A program made the translations under genes and the position numbers. A DNA stretch of 64,000 nucleotides from Variovorax sp. JS1663 (GTDB lineage Bacteria; Pseudomonadota; Gammaproteobacteria; Burkholderiales; Burkholderiaceae_C): positions 86,382-150,381 of the forward strand of contig NZ_LYMK01000013.1 of NCBI RefSeq assembly GCF_002157355.1, in the 5' to 3' direction. The notes below the pieces were generated by a model that saw only the letters and a program-made list of their open reading frames with translations, was not told the origin of the DNA and did not search any database. Below, in pieces: positions 10,374-20,435 of the stretch (the stretch's first letter is position 1; every line of letters begins with the position of its first letter).

Positions 10374-11795
10374 ATGCAATTGCTCTCCGTGGTCCTCTCC
10401 GGTGGCGCAGGTTCCCGGCTGTGGCCCGCATCGCGACAAGCCTTCCCGAAACCTTTCATGAAGCTCGGCGGTTCGACGCTGCTCCAGCAGGCGATCGAAC
10501 GGGGGCAGGCCTGCGGCACCGGCGACCTGATGCTGGTGACCAACCAGGACCACCAGTTCCTGAGCAAGGACGTGCTGCGCCAGATGAGCGATCCGCCGTC
10601 CACCACATTTCTGCTCGAGCCGCGCGGCCGCAACACGGCGCCGGCCATCGCGCTGGCCGCGCTGCAATGCCAACGGCAGTTCAGTGGCGACACCGTCATG
10701 CTGGTGCTGTCGGCCGATCATCTGGTTCCGGACGTGGAAGCCTTCGTCGCCAGTGCGAGCGAGGCCTTCCGGCTGGCGCAGGACGGCGCGCTGGTGATAT
10801 TCGGCATTTCGCCGACCGCACCGGAAACCGGCTTCGGCTACGTCGAAGTGGAGCGCGTCTCGCGCGAGAGCCAGCTCGTCAAGCGCTTCGTCGAGAAGCC
10901 CGACCTGGCAACGGCACAGGAATACCTGGCAACGGGGCGCTACTACTGGAACAGCGGGATGTTCTGTTTCACCGCCGCCTCCATCCTCTCCGCACTGGAG
11001 CGACACGCTCCCGACGCGATGAACGCAGCGCGGCATGCGCTCGACACCGCCAAGACGAAGGGCAACGCCATCAGCTTCGACCTGCATGCCTTCGGACTGC
11101 AACCCGACATCAGCATCGACTATGCGGTGATGGAGCATGCGGACAACGTGCATGTGGTGCCTGCGCGCTTCCCCTGGAGCGACGTGGGTTCCTGGCCCTC
11201 GGTGGCCAATGCGCAGCCCTCGGATGCGGCGGGCAACACCTTCCCCGATGACCACGTGGTGGCGGTGGACACCACGGGCACCCACATCCAGGTCGAGAGT
11301 CATGGCCCCAAGGTGGTGGCGGCTCTGGGGCTGCGCGATCTCGTCATCGTCGATACGCCCGATGCGCTGCTCGTGGCCCACAAGGACAGCGCTCAGCAGG
11401 TGAAAAAAGTCGTCGACATCCTCAAGGCCCGCAAGCATGAAACAGTGCACTTGCCGGCCGTGGTCCACCGCCCGTGGGGCACTTATGCCTCGCTCAAGGA
11501 AGAAGACGGCTACAAGGTCAAGCGCATCACGGTGAAGCCAGGCGAAGCGCTCTCGCTGCAGTACCACCACCAGCGCGCCGAGCACTGGGTCGTGGTCCGG
11601 GGAACGGCCATCGTCCAGATCGGCGACGTGGAGCACAAGACCCTGCCCGGGGAATACCGCTATATCCCTCTCAAGGAGAAGCATCGTTTGACCAATATCG
11701 GACAGGATGAACTGGTTCTCATCGAAGTCCAGTGCGGTGGCTACCTTGGCGAAGACGACATCGTTCGCCTGGTGGACACCTACGGACGCGTATGA
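10374..11795 (+). CDS. manC: Mannose-1-phosphate guanylyltransferase / mannose-6-phosphate isomerase
   Basis: This 473-residue bifunctional type II enzyme (ManC/CpsB/AlgA) makes GDP-mannose from mannose-1-phosphate. The nucleotidyltransferase domain has GGAGSRLWP near residue 10 and FVEKP near 170. The cupin isomerase domain occupies roughly residues 360-470 (HRPWGTY, YHHQRAEHW). A strong ribosome site (AGAAGGAAG) precedes the ATG. The stop overlaps the wzm start as ATGA. GDP-mannose feeds gmd and fcl a few kilobases away. No phosphomannomutase (ManB) gene is in the window. A TAAAAT hexamer at 10340-10345 is a possible -10 box without a clear -35. Confidence 0.96.
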   Translation: MQLLSVVLSGGAGSRLWPASRQAFPKPFMKLGGSTLLQQAIERGQACGTGDLMLVTNQDHQFLSKDVLRQMSDPPSTTFLLEPRGRNTAPAIALAALQCQRQFSGDTVMLVLSADHLVPDVEAFVASASEAFRLAQDGALVIFGISPTAPETGFGYVEVERVSRESQLVKRFVEKPDLATAQEYLATGRYYWNSGMFCFTAASILSALERHAPDAMNAARHALDTAKTKGNAISFDLHAFGLQPDISIDYAVMEHADNVHVVPARFPWSDVGSWPSVANAQPSDAAGNTFPDDHVVAVDTTGTHIQVESHGPKVVAALGLRDLVIVDTPDALLVAHKDSAQQVKKVVDILKARKHETVHLPAVVHRPWGTYASLKEEDGYKVKRITVKPGEALSLQYHHQRAEHWVVVRGTAIVQIGDVEHKTLPGEYRYIPLKEKHRLTNIGQDELVLIEVQCGGYLGEDDIVRLVDTYGRV

Positions 11796-12595
11796 CCCAG
11801 GCGCACTCCAATCTTCATCGAAGCGCCTGGGCCGACTGGTGGGAGGGTACCCGCCGCACCGACATCTGGTGGACACTCGCCTGGTTCGACATCGTGCTGC
11901 GCTACCGGCGCTCGATGCTGGGCCCCTTGTGGCTGACCCTCAGCATGGGTGCCATGATCGGCGGCATGGGGCCGCTGTACGCCTCACTGTTCGGCACCGA
12001 GCTGTCGAGGTTCTTTCCGCACCTGGCGCTGGGCATCATCTTCTGGAGTTTTTTCTCCAGCATGGTGACGGACTCCTGCAACGCCTTCATCGGCTCCAGC
12101 AACTACCTGAAGCAAGGCTATTTCCCGATCAGCCTGTTCGTCTGGCGCAGCATGGCGCGCAACATGATCCAGTTCGTGCACCACATCGTGCTGTACGTGC
12201 CGGTGGCGCTGTGGGCAGGCGTCTCGCTGTCCTGGTCGGCACTGCTCTTCGTGCCTGCCTTCCTGCTGCTGCTCGTCAATGCACAGGCGCTGGGCCTGGC
12301 CCTGGGCCTGGTTTGCACGCGCTTTCGCGACGTGACCCAGATCGTCACCAGCGTCATGCAGATGCTGATGTTTCTGACGCCCGTCTTCTGGCTTCCCGAC
12401 GCCCTGCCCGGTCGCGCGCAGTACATCCTGTACAACCCTTTCGCACAGATGCTGGATCTGCTGCGCACCCCCTTGATGGGTGGCATTTCCGATGCTCACA
12501 ACTGGTGGGGCATCGTGGGTTGGACTGTCCTGAGCCTGGCGGCTTCGGGTCTGCTGTTCGCACGATACCGCCGCCGCGTCGTCTACTGGCTCTAA
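11792..12595 (+). CDS. wzm: Polysaccharide ABC exporter, permease (Wzm)
   Basis: This 267-residue ABC-2-type permease has six hydrophobic segments and the family hallmark near the N-terminus, LAWFDIVLRYRRSMLGPLW, typical of Wzm/KpsM/TagG proteins. With the ATPase encoded next it should export a lipid-linked glycan across the inner membrane. The ATG at 11792 overlaps the manC stop. The wzt start lies 14 bp downstream, so manC-wzm-wzt and the following transferases are probably co-transcribed. Having this exporter makes a Wzx/Wzy pathway unnecessary for the main chain. Confidence 0.93.
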   Translation: MTQAHSNLHRSAWADWWEGTRRTDIWWTLAWFDIVLRYRRSMLGPLWLTLSMGAMIGGMGPLYASLFGTELSRFFPHLALGIIFWSFFSSMVTDSCNAFIGSSNYLKQGYFPISLFVWRSMARNMIQFVHHIVLYVPVALWAGVSLSWSALLFVPAFLLLLVNAQALGLALGLVCTRFRDVTQIVTSVMQMLMFLTPVFWLPDALPGRAQYILYNPFAQMLDLLRTPLMGGISDAHNWWGIVGWTVLSLAASGLLFARYRRRVVYWL

Positions 12596-12609
12596 AGCCT
12601 CGAAGAAAA

Positions 12610-13329
12610 ATGGCTTCCATCTCGCTCAAGAACGTCTCGGTCAACTTCCCGATCTACGGTGCCGGCGCCGCATCGCTGAAAAAAACGCTGGCCGCGTCCG
12701 TTACCGGCGGGCGCTTCGGCAAGGAGACCGGCGTCAACGTGGTGCAGGCGTTGAGCAACATCAACCTGGAGCTCAAGAGCGGCGACCGTCTGGGGCTGGT
12801 GGGCCACAACGGCGCCGGCAAGTCGACGCTGCTGCGCACGCTGGCGGGCGTCTATGAGCCTTCGTCGGGCGAGTTCGTGCGCCAGGGTACCGTCTCCAGC
12901 CTCATCGATCCGGCACTGGGCATCGAGCACGACGCTACGGGCGTCGAGAACATCATGCTGCGCGGCCTGGTAATGGGCATGAGCAAGAAGCAGATCGACG
13001 CGCTCACACCCGAGATCTGCGAGTTCAGCGGCCTGGGCGAATACGTGAACATGCCGGTGCGCACCTACTCCACCGGCATGCTGATGCGGCTGGCCTTCTC
13101 CATTTCGACCAGCATCCAGGCCGACATCCTGCTGATGGACGAGTGGCTGTCGGTGGGTGATGCGGAGTTCACCGAGAAGGCCGAGCAGCGCATGAAGGAC
13201 GTGGTGGCCAAGTCAGGGATCCTGGTGCTTGCCTCGCACTCGCCCGAGCTGATCGCGAAGGAGTGCAACCGGGTGATTCACCTGGAGCACGGGCGGATCG
13301 CGGAAGCAACTCCTGGACCCGTCCAATGA
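12610..13329 (+). CDS. wzt: Polysaccharide ABC exporter, ATPase (short Wzt, no carbohydrate-binding domain)
   Basis: This 239-residue ATPase pairs with Wzm. Walker A is GHNGAGKST (65-73), the signature is TYSTGMLMRLAF (152-163), and Walker B is DILLMDEW (172-179). The protein stops soon after the H-loop region (LASHSPEL). Long Wzt proteins carry an extra C-terminal domain that recognises the modified end of the O-antigen; this one lacks it and resembles KpsT/TagH or short Wzt types. The ATG at 12610 follows a GAAGAAA ribosome site. A longer in-frame extension across wzm is not real. Confidence 0.93.
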   Translation: MASISLKNVSVNFPIYGAGAASLKKTLAASVTGGRFGKETGVNVVQALSNINLELKSGDRLGLVGHNGAGKSTLLRTLAGVYEPSSGEFVRQGTVSSLIDPALGIEHDATGVENIMLRGLVMGMSKKQIDALTPEICEFSGLGEYVNMPVRTYSTGMLMRLAFSISTSIQADILLMDEWLSVGDAEFTEKAEQRMKDVVAKSGILVLASHSPELIAKECNRVIHLEHGRIAEATPGPVQ

Positions 13330-13345
13330 TCCGTCCACTCATTCG

Positions 13346-15304
13346 ATGGTGCCCCTGGTTTTGAAAAGTGCGATCTTTCCTCCCCTTCTGGCCGCAGTCC
13401 GCCGCTTGCTGCCGCCCCAAAGCCCGGTCCGGCAGAAGCTCAATGCGCTGCTGATCGAGCGCTTCCCGCAGTTGCACAGCCGGCTGAAGCGCAAGCTGCG
13501 CGGCCGCGATACCGTGTCGACGCTGGATTCGACCCGCACGACGTGGGCCGGCCGCATGCATGCACCCTCGGCACTGCACCCCGTGCTTTCCGACCCGGAC
13601 CTGCTGCCGCTCGCACGCCCCAAGGCAGAGTACCTCGATCCGGAAAGTTTTCATTGGGCGCCCACGGGGGAGATCCTGGAGCCGGTCGTCGAGATGAGCC
13701 AGATGCGCCAGAGCCCGGCGTCGGTCTGCTTCGTGGTGCCAGTGCGTAGCAAGGACATGGCGGCGCTGGAGCGCACGCTGCAGTCCGCCCTTCGGCAGAC
13801 GGACCCGTGCTGGGAGTTGCTCTTCGGATGCGACGAAGAGCACGCCTCGCTGGTGTCGGGCTGGCTGGAGACCGATTGGCGCGTGCGCCGCGTCGAGTTG
13901 GAAGGCATGCCAACGGAGAGCCACTGGCTTAAGGCCGCTGCGAAGGAGGCCACCACCGTCTTCGTGGGCCTGCTCTCGCAGGGGGACATGGTGGACGACG
14001 ACCTGGTCAAGATGCTCGGCGACAAGCTGCGCAATGCGCCGGACCTCGACCTCGTCTACACCGACGAGGCAAGCCGGCTCCAGAACGACAAGGTCGGCCG
14101 GCAGTTCTACAAGCCGGACTGGTCGCCTGAGCACCAGCAGTCCGTGAACATGCTGGGACGATTCACTGCGATCCGCAAGAAGCTGCTGCTCTCGCTCTCC
14201 GAACCCCGAGGGCGCGAAGACGCGGCCGCCGAGTACGAACTGGCACTTGCCGCTGCCGCGAATGCGACCTCGATCGCGCACATCGACGACCTGCTCTATT
14301 TCAGGAGTGCGTCCGGGGCCGAGCCGGCGCTCGGCGGCTTCTTTCCGCCCGCAGCGCTCGAGGAGGCCCGCATGGCTCTCGAGCGGCAGGTCCACAGGGA
14401 TTGTCCGGCCGCAAAAATCGAAGCGGTGGCGGACAAGGGAAGCCTCCGTGTCGTCTGGCCCGAGCCCACCACGCCCGTCACCCTGGTCATCCTGACCGGC
14501 ATGTACGAGAGGGAGGTACCGGAACACGGAAAGATCGTTCTGGCCACGCACTTCGTCCAATCGATCATTTCGAAGTCGACCTGCGCCAACTACAAGATCC
14601 TGGTGGTCGACGACGGCTTCGTGCCCGAGGAGATGAAGGCGCTGCTGGCGGCGCACGGCCATTCCTCGGTGTCGTACCCGAAGCAGAAGACCTTCTCCTT
14701 TGCCGACAAGGCGAACTTCGCCACGGCGCAGGTGCATGAGGGCATCGTGATCCTCCTCAACGACGACCTGGAGGTCATCGCCCCCGATTGGATCCAGGCG
14801 CTGGCGTCCCAGGCGGCACGGCCCGCGGTCGGCGCGGTCGGCGGCAAGCTGCTGTTCCCCGACGGCAGCCTGCAGCATGCCGGCATCGCGCTGGGCTTCC
14901 ACGGATCCGCCGGGCACGTATTCCATCGCGCCCCCGACGACGGAAGCGACTACGCAGGCTTTGCCGCCATCGACCGCAACTACAGCGCGGTGACGGGGGC
15001 GGTCATGGCCTACAGGAAGGAAGTGTTCGATGAAGTCGGCGGCTTCGACCTGCAGTTCTCCACTGACTACAACGACCTGGATTTCTGCCTCAAATGCATC
15101 GAGGCCGGCTATCGCGTGGTCTACACGCCGGCAGCAAAGCTCTATCACTTCCACAACTCGAGCCTGGAGCGGGCTCATGACAACCTCCAGGAGAAAAAGA
15201 TCTTCCTGCAGAAGTGGAGCCACCTCGTCGCCAGGGATCCCTATTTCAGCAAGCACTTCCAAAAGGACTCTCACGACCGTCCTTTGCTGGAGCCCAGACC
15301 TTGA
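13346..15304 (+). CDS. Two-domain family 2 glycosyltransferase with a degenerate first domain
   Basis: This 652-residue protein has two GT2-like regions. Residues 126-290 hold the first, but its usual Asp-x-Asp site reads SQGDMVDDD (211-219) and its first acidic motif is weak (FGCDEEH). Residues 377-620 hold a well-preserved second domain with LVVDDG (419-424), ILLNDDLEV (469-477) and the late FSTDYNDLDFCLKC motif. The second domain should be catalytic; the first may be structural or have altered specificity. The N-terminal 125 residues are basic and of unknown role. The start is 16 bp after wzt. The stop overlaps the next gene's TTG start. Confidence 0.85.
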   Translation: MVPLVLKSAIFPPLLAAVRRLLPPQSPVRQKLNALLIERFPQLHSRLKRKLRGRDTVSTLDSTRTTWAGRMHAPSALHPVLSDPDLLPLARPKAEYLDPESFHWAPTGEILEPVVEMSQMRQSPASVCFVVPVRSKDMAALERTLQSALRQTDPCWELLFGCDEEHASLVSGWLETDWRVRRVELEGMPTESHWLKAAAKEATTVFVGLLSQGDMVDDDLVKMLGDKLRNAPDLDLVYTDEASRLQNDKVGRQFYKPDWSPEHQQSVNMLGRFTAIRKKLLLSLSEPRGREDAAAEYELALAAAANATSIAHIDDLLYFRSASGAEPALGGFFPPAALEEARMALERQVHRDCPAAKIEAVADKGSLRVVWPEPTTPVTLVILTGMYEREVPEHGKIVLATHFVQSIISKSTCANYKILVVDDGFVPEEMKALLAAHGHSSVSYPKQKTFSFADKANFATAQVHEGIVILLNDDLEVIAPDWIQALASQAARPAVGAVGGKLLFPDGSLQHAGIALGFHGSAGHVFHRAPDDGSDYAGFAAIDRNYSAVTGAVMAYRKEVFDEVGGFDLQFSTDYNDLDFCLKCIEAGYRVVYTPAAKLYHFHNSSLERAHDNLQEKKIFLQKWSHLVARDPYFSKHFQKDSHDRPLLEPRP

Positions 15305-17022
15305 GCGCCAACGTCCGCAAACAAGTCCAGATCGGCGCCGATCCGCTGTCGGAATCGACCTACCGGCACCTGCGCCAGCAGCTCGCCGCCCGCGCAAGAG
15401 AAGTCGGCACCCGGCTGGACCTCGACTGGGATGAGGTGATGCAGCCCGGCCCCGATCGCCACACCCCGGCCAAGCAGGCGCTGCTCCTGCTCGAACTCGG
15501 TCTCTTCGACCAGGAACACTACGTCTCGGCCTACCCCGACATCGTGGCCGCGGGCTTTGAACCAATTGCGCACTACATCAATCTCGGCGACGCCGAAGGC
15601 AGGAAGCCCAATCCGGTCTTCGACCCGGATTTCTATCGCACCCAGTTCGAACGCGGCGAGCCGAGCAATGTCACGGCGCTCTATCACTATGCGTTGATCG
15701 GCGAAGCCCTGGGGCTGAGGGCGTCGAGCTCTTTCTCGCCGCGCCGATACCTGCAGTCCAACTCGGAATTGCAGCCCTGGCTCGACAGACCCCTCACGCA
15801 CTACCTGCATGTGGGCAGCAAGGCCGGCCTCATGGTGAATCACCGGGTACGGCTGTCCGACGCGCAGAAGGTGCGCTTCGAGCGCGAAGATCTTCCACCG
15901 CCACAGAAGCACGTCGACCCGGCCAAGGGCGTGAACATCATCGGACCATTGGACAGGGTCTCCGGGCTTGGAGTCAGCGCGCGCGGTTACCTGGACGGCC
16001 TGCGCAAGGCCGGCCTTACCCGCATCGGCTGCCGTGCACAGCAGCGCGAGTTCGCCATCCAGTCGAGCGTGGAGGGCACACCCCAGTTCCCTCCCTATCT
16101 GGCGGACGGCGACGTGAACCTGGTGCACATGAACGGCGACACGCTGCCGGTCATGATGGCCCATGGCGGCAACGAACTGTTCCAAGACAAGTACAACATC
16201 GCGGTCTGGTACTGGGAACTGCCGACGCTACGGCCGGAGTGGCAGGCGTCGATGCAGTATTTCCACGAATTCTGGGCGCCCACGCCCTTCATCTACCGCA
16301 TGCTCCGGCAGTCGACCGCGAAGCCCGTCCACCTGCTGCCACCCTATCTGGCGTACTTGACGGGCCTGGAGCGGCATCACGCGTCCGAATCGGGCGAAAC
16401 GACTTTCGTCTACTGCTTCGACGCCAATAGCATTCTCGAGCGGAAGAACCCAAGCACGCTGCTCGACGCCTTTCTGCGGGCCTTTCCGAAGGGGTCGTCG
16501 GCCAAGGTGCGGCTGACCTTCAAGATCACCTATCCCAACCGCAAAATCCCCGAGGTCGACTATCTCTACCGGACCGCCGCGCAAGACCGCCGGATCAAGA
16601 TCATCGACCACCTCCTCACGGATGCCAAACTGCATCACCTGATCAGTTCCGCCTCGGCCTATGTTTCGCCGCATCGCTCCGAGGGCCTGGGCCTCACGGT
16701 AATCGAGGCCATGGGTGCCGGCGTACCCGTGATTTCCACGGCCTTCGGCGGCGTCGATGCCTTCGTCGACCCGGCGTCCGCATACCCGGTGGACTACCGG
16801 CTGATCGAGTTGGAGGACGACTACATTCCCTATCCGCGCGGATTCGTCTGGGCCGATCCCGATATGGATTCCATCGCGGCGCAACTGCTCGCGGTCTACC
16901 AGAATCCGGCCGAAGCGGACCGCAGGGCAGCGGTCGCCCAGAAGGCGGTGCTCGACTACTTCTGCGCGCCAGGCCTGATCGAGCGCTACCGGGAGGCACT
17001 GCGGCGCATCACGGTCGCGTGA
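15301..17022 (+). CDS. Family 4 glycosyltransferase with N-terminal tandem repeats
   Basis: This 573-residue GT-B enzyme has a C-terminal GT4 nucleotide-binding domain containing PHRSEGLGLTVIEAMGAGVPVIS (Glu-x7-Glu). The N-terminal 170 residues contain repeats built on FDxxxYxxxxPDI...HYxxxGxxEGRxPN, seen in some large bacterial glycosyltransferases; their role is not established. The likely start is TTG at 15301, overlapping the previous stop (TTGA) with a GGAG ribosome site about 10 bp upstream; a GTG at 15214 lies inside the upstream gene. It is the last gene of the manC operon. Sugar specificity cannot be read. Confidence 0.85.
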   Translation: MSANVRKQVQIGADPLSESTYRHLRQQLAARAREVGTRLDLDWDEVMQPGPDRHTPAKQALLLLELGLFDQEHYVSAYPDIVAAGFEPIAHYINLGDAEGRKPNPVFDPDFYRTQFERGEPSNVTALYHYALIGEALGLRASSSFSPRRYLQSNSELQPWLDRPLTHYLHVGSKAGLMVNHRVRLSDAQKVRFEREDLPPPQKHVDPAKGVNIIGPLDRVSGLGVSARGYLDGLRKAGLTRIGCRAQQREFAIQSSVEGTPQFPPYLADGDVNLVHMNGDTLPVMMAHGGNELFQDKYNIAVWYWELPTLRPEWQASMQYFHEFWAPTPFIYRMLRQSTAKPVHLLPPYLAYLTGLERHHASESGETTFVYCFDANSILERKNPSTLLDAFLRAFPKGSSAKVRLTFKITYPNRKIPEVDYLYRTAAQDRRIKIIDHLLTDAKLHHLISSASAYVSPHRSEGLGLTVIEAMGAGVPVISTAFGGVDAFVDPASAYPVDYRLIELEDDYIPYPRGFVWADPDMDSIAAQLLAVYQNPAEADRRAAVAQKAVLDYFCAPGLIERYREALRRITVA

Positions 17023-17046
17023 TGCGGCGGGCCGCGATGCGGCGCC

Positions 17047-18000
17047 TCAGGCGTGGTGGCGGAGGAAGTCCTCGTAGGCGTGCCGCAGGCCCTCGTCGAG
17101 CGCCGTCTTCGCCTTCCAGCCCAGGGCTGACAGCCGACCCACGTCGAGCAGCTTGCGCGGCGTTCCGTCGGGCTTGGTGGCATCGAGCTTGAGCTCACCT
17201 TCGTAGCCAACGGTCGCCTTCACGAGTTCCGCCACCTCGCGGATCGTCACGTCCTCGCCCACCCCGACGTTGATCAAGGGCGTGACCTCGGGCCGCGTCA
17301 GCGCCGCGAAGCGCTCGTCGGGAAGCTCCAGCAGGAAGCGGATCGCATCGCCCAGGTCTTCCGAATACATGAACTCACGCCGCGGCTTGCCCGAGCCCCA
17401 GACCACGACTTCGGGCGCGCCCTTGATCTTGGCCTCGTGGAAACGCCGGATCAGCGCGGGCAGTACGTGCGAGTGCTCGGGGTGATAGTTGTCGCCCGGA
17501 CCGTACATGTTTGTCGGCATCACGGCGAGATAACGCGTGCCGTACTGGCGATTGAACGACCAGCAGGATTCCACGCCGCTGATCTTCGCGAGCGCGTAGG
17601 GGCGGTTGGTGGCCTCCAGCGGCCCGGTCAACAGATAGTCCTCATTGATGGGCTGCGGGCAGTCGCGCGGATAGATGCACGATGAGCCCAGGAAGATCAT
17701 GCGTTCGACGCCCGCCTCGTGTGCGGCATCGAACACGTTGAGCTGGATGCGCAGGTTGTTGTGGAGGAAGTCGACCGGCAGGGTCGAGTTGGCCAGGATG
17801 CCTCCGACCTTCGCGGCACACATGACGACATAGTCTGGGCGCTGCTCCATGAAAAAGGCACGCGTCGCCGCACGGTCTTCAAGGTCGAGTTCGGCGTGCG
17901 TGCGCACGATGGTTTCGAAGTTCGGACGATCCTTCAGTGCGCGCTGCGCTGCGGAGCCCACGAGACCACGGTGGCCCGCAATAAATGTTCTCTTCATCAT
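17047..18000 (-). CDS. fcl: GDP-L-fucose synthase
   Basis: This 317-residue reductase/epimerase turns GDP-4-keto-6-deoxymannose into GDP-L-fucose. The NADP loop is AGHRGLVGSA near residue 10, the catalytic pair is in RPYALAKISG (Tyr-x3-Lys), and the conserved LGSSCIYP and PTNMYGPGDNY stretches identify Fcl/WcaG. Two ATGs are in tandem; the first, at 18000, has an AGAGAG ribosome site. It diverges from gmd across 218 bp, so the two GDP-fucose enzymes could share a control region while being read in opposite directions. It is convergent with the manC operon. Confidence 0.95.
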   Translation of the reverse strand: MMKRTFIAGHRGLVGSAAQRALKDRPNFETIVRTHAELDLEDRAATRAFFMEQRPDYVVMCAAKVGGILANSTLPVDFLHNNLRIQLNVFDAAHEAGVERMIFLGSSCIYPRDCPQPINEDYLLTGPLEATNRPYALAKISGVESCWSFNRQYGTRYLAVMPTNMYGPGDNYHPEHSHVLPALIRRFHEAKIKGAPEVVVWGSGKPRREFMYSEDLGDAIRFLLELPDERFAALTRPEVTPLINVGVGEDVTIREVAELVKATVGYEGELKLDATKPDGTPRKLLDVGRLSALGWKAKTALDEGLRHAYEDFLRHHA

Positions 18001-18080
18001 TCCAATTCTCTCTGGTCTGAGACAGTTTAGAGGGTCGTGGGTTGCATTTCGTGACGATCGGGACCCGACCCCGCGCCTGA

Positions 18081-19256
<1,176 letters not shown>

Positions 19257-19281
19257 GCCAGGGAACGTCTCGCTCGCCAGA

Positions 19282-19310
19282 CAGCGGCCCGCCTATCCGG
19301 CGGGCCGCTG
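19282..19310. terminator. Bidirectional hairpin between convergent genes
   Basis: A perfect 12 bp inverted repeat (CAGCGGCCCGCC at 19282-19293, mirrored at 19299-19310) with a 5-base loop lies just after gmd and covers the last codons of the convergent GT4 gene. There is no long T run on either side, so it may act as a weak or Rho-assisted terminator, or as an mRNA 3' end protector for both transcripts. Confidence 0.6.
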
Positions 19311-20435
19311 CACATGGCGGGTATGGGCGGCAACCAAAGTCTCCGTCACGATGTCCGCGCAGCGTTCCCAGTTGAAGAGTCCAGCCCGATCCAGCCCTGT
19401 GTCAGCCAGTTCCTGACGCAACGCGGGAGAGGCCGCGAGCTGTTGCATGGCATGGGCAACGCCCTGCACGTCGTTGGCATCGAACAACAGCCCCGCCTGC
19501 CCCACGACCTCGGGCAGCGAAGAGTTGTCGGCGCAAATCACGGGGGTACCGCAAGCCATCGCTTCCAAAGGCGGGAGGCCGAATCCCTCGTAACGTGACA
19601 GATACACGAAGCACAGCGCGTCGCTGTAGAGCGCGGAGAGATCGGCATCCTCGACAAAGCCGGTCAGCACGATGCGGTGGCGCCAGCGCTTGGCAACTGC
19701 AAATGCACTGTGCAACTGTTCGAGCTTCCAGCCGGACATGCCCGACAGCACGAGGTGCAGGTCGCTTTCCGGGTTTTGCTCCAGATGCGATACCAGGGCA
19801 TGGACGACCTTGTCCAGGTTCTTGCGGATCTCCAGTGTGGCCAAACTCAGTACGTAGGGCACGCCCTGGGGTATGCCGTACTTGGCGCGCACGCCCGCGC
19901 GCGCCGCAGGATCCTCGCAGGGCCGGAAGCGCGGGCCGGCAGCAAGCGGGATCACCGTCACCTGCCGCGGATTGAGATCCGGCCGGTAGGCCAGCAGATC
20001 CTTCTTGGTGAACTCCGAGATCGCGAACACCACCGTGTGTTCGTTCAGGCTATCCATGATGCGCCGCACCTCGGCTGCCCCCTCTTTCGAGAAATACTCG
20101 GGGTGCTTGATGGCGATCAGGTCGTAGACGATATGAGCGTGAAGCACATGATCGTCCAGCAACCACTCGGAGGGCGCCACGCCGAAGGGTGACAGCAGGA
20201 TATCGGCGTCGGCCGATGGGTGCTGCACGGGCGCCGAATGCGCGGGGGCATTCAGACGCTTTCTCAAGCGGGGAGCCTTCGCCGAGTCGTGCGCGCGAAA
20301 GTACAGGCGGCTGTCGAAGCGATCGCTGCGCACCAGCAATGGAAACAGCTCGTCGCAGACCCGGTACACGCCGGTCTTGATGCCTTGCGCCAGAACGTAG
20401 GTGTCCAGGGCGAGGCGAGGACGTGGATCAAGCAC
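19293..20435 (-). CDS. Family 4 glycosyltransferase
   Basis: This 380-residue GT-B enzyme has YRVCDEL and [15 protein letters not shown] in the acceptor-side half, and [20 protein letters not shown] (281-300, Glu-x7-Glu) in the donor-binding half. It is close in style to mannosyl-/rhamnosyltransferases of the WbdA/WbpY type. The start is inferred as GTG at 20435, because AAGGAGAG lies 9 bp upstream and the frame overlaps the end of the FkbM gene by 8 bp; no ATG fits. The residues before 20435 in this frame are a shadow of the FkbM gene. Confidence 0.85.
   Translation of the reverse strand: MLDPRPRLALDTYVLAQGIKTGVYRVCDELFPLLVRSDRFDSRLYFRAHDSAKAPRLRKRLNAPAHSAPVQHPSADADILLSPFGVAPSEWLLDDHVLHAHIVYDLIAIKHPEYFSKEGAAEVRRIMDSLNEHTVVFAISEFTKKDLLAYRPDLNPRQVTVIPLAAGPRFRPCEDPAARAGVRAKYGIPQGVPYVLSLATLEIRKNLDKVVHALVSHLEQNPESDLHLVLSGMSGWKLEQLHSAFAVAKRWRHRIVLTGFVEDADLSALYSDALCFVYLSRYEGFGLPPLEAMACGTPVICADNSSLPEVVGQAGLLFDANDVQGVAHAMQQLAASPALRQELADTGLDRAGLFNWERCADIVTETLVAAHTRHVQRPAG

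Noticed and set aside
8257..10461. 734-codon rightward frame opposite the acyltransferase
   Set aside because: No recognisable domains, biased composition, and it conflicts with a strongly supported membrane protein.
11707..12609. In-frame extension of wzt across wzm
   Set aside because: It is a frame-shifted shadow of the permease; the ATPase begins at 12610 with its own ribosome site.
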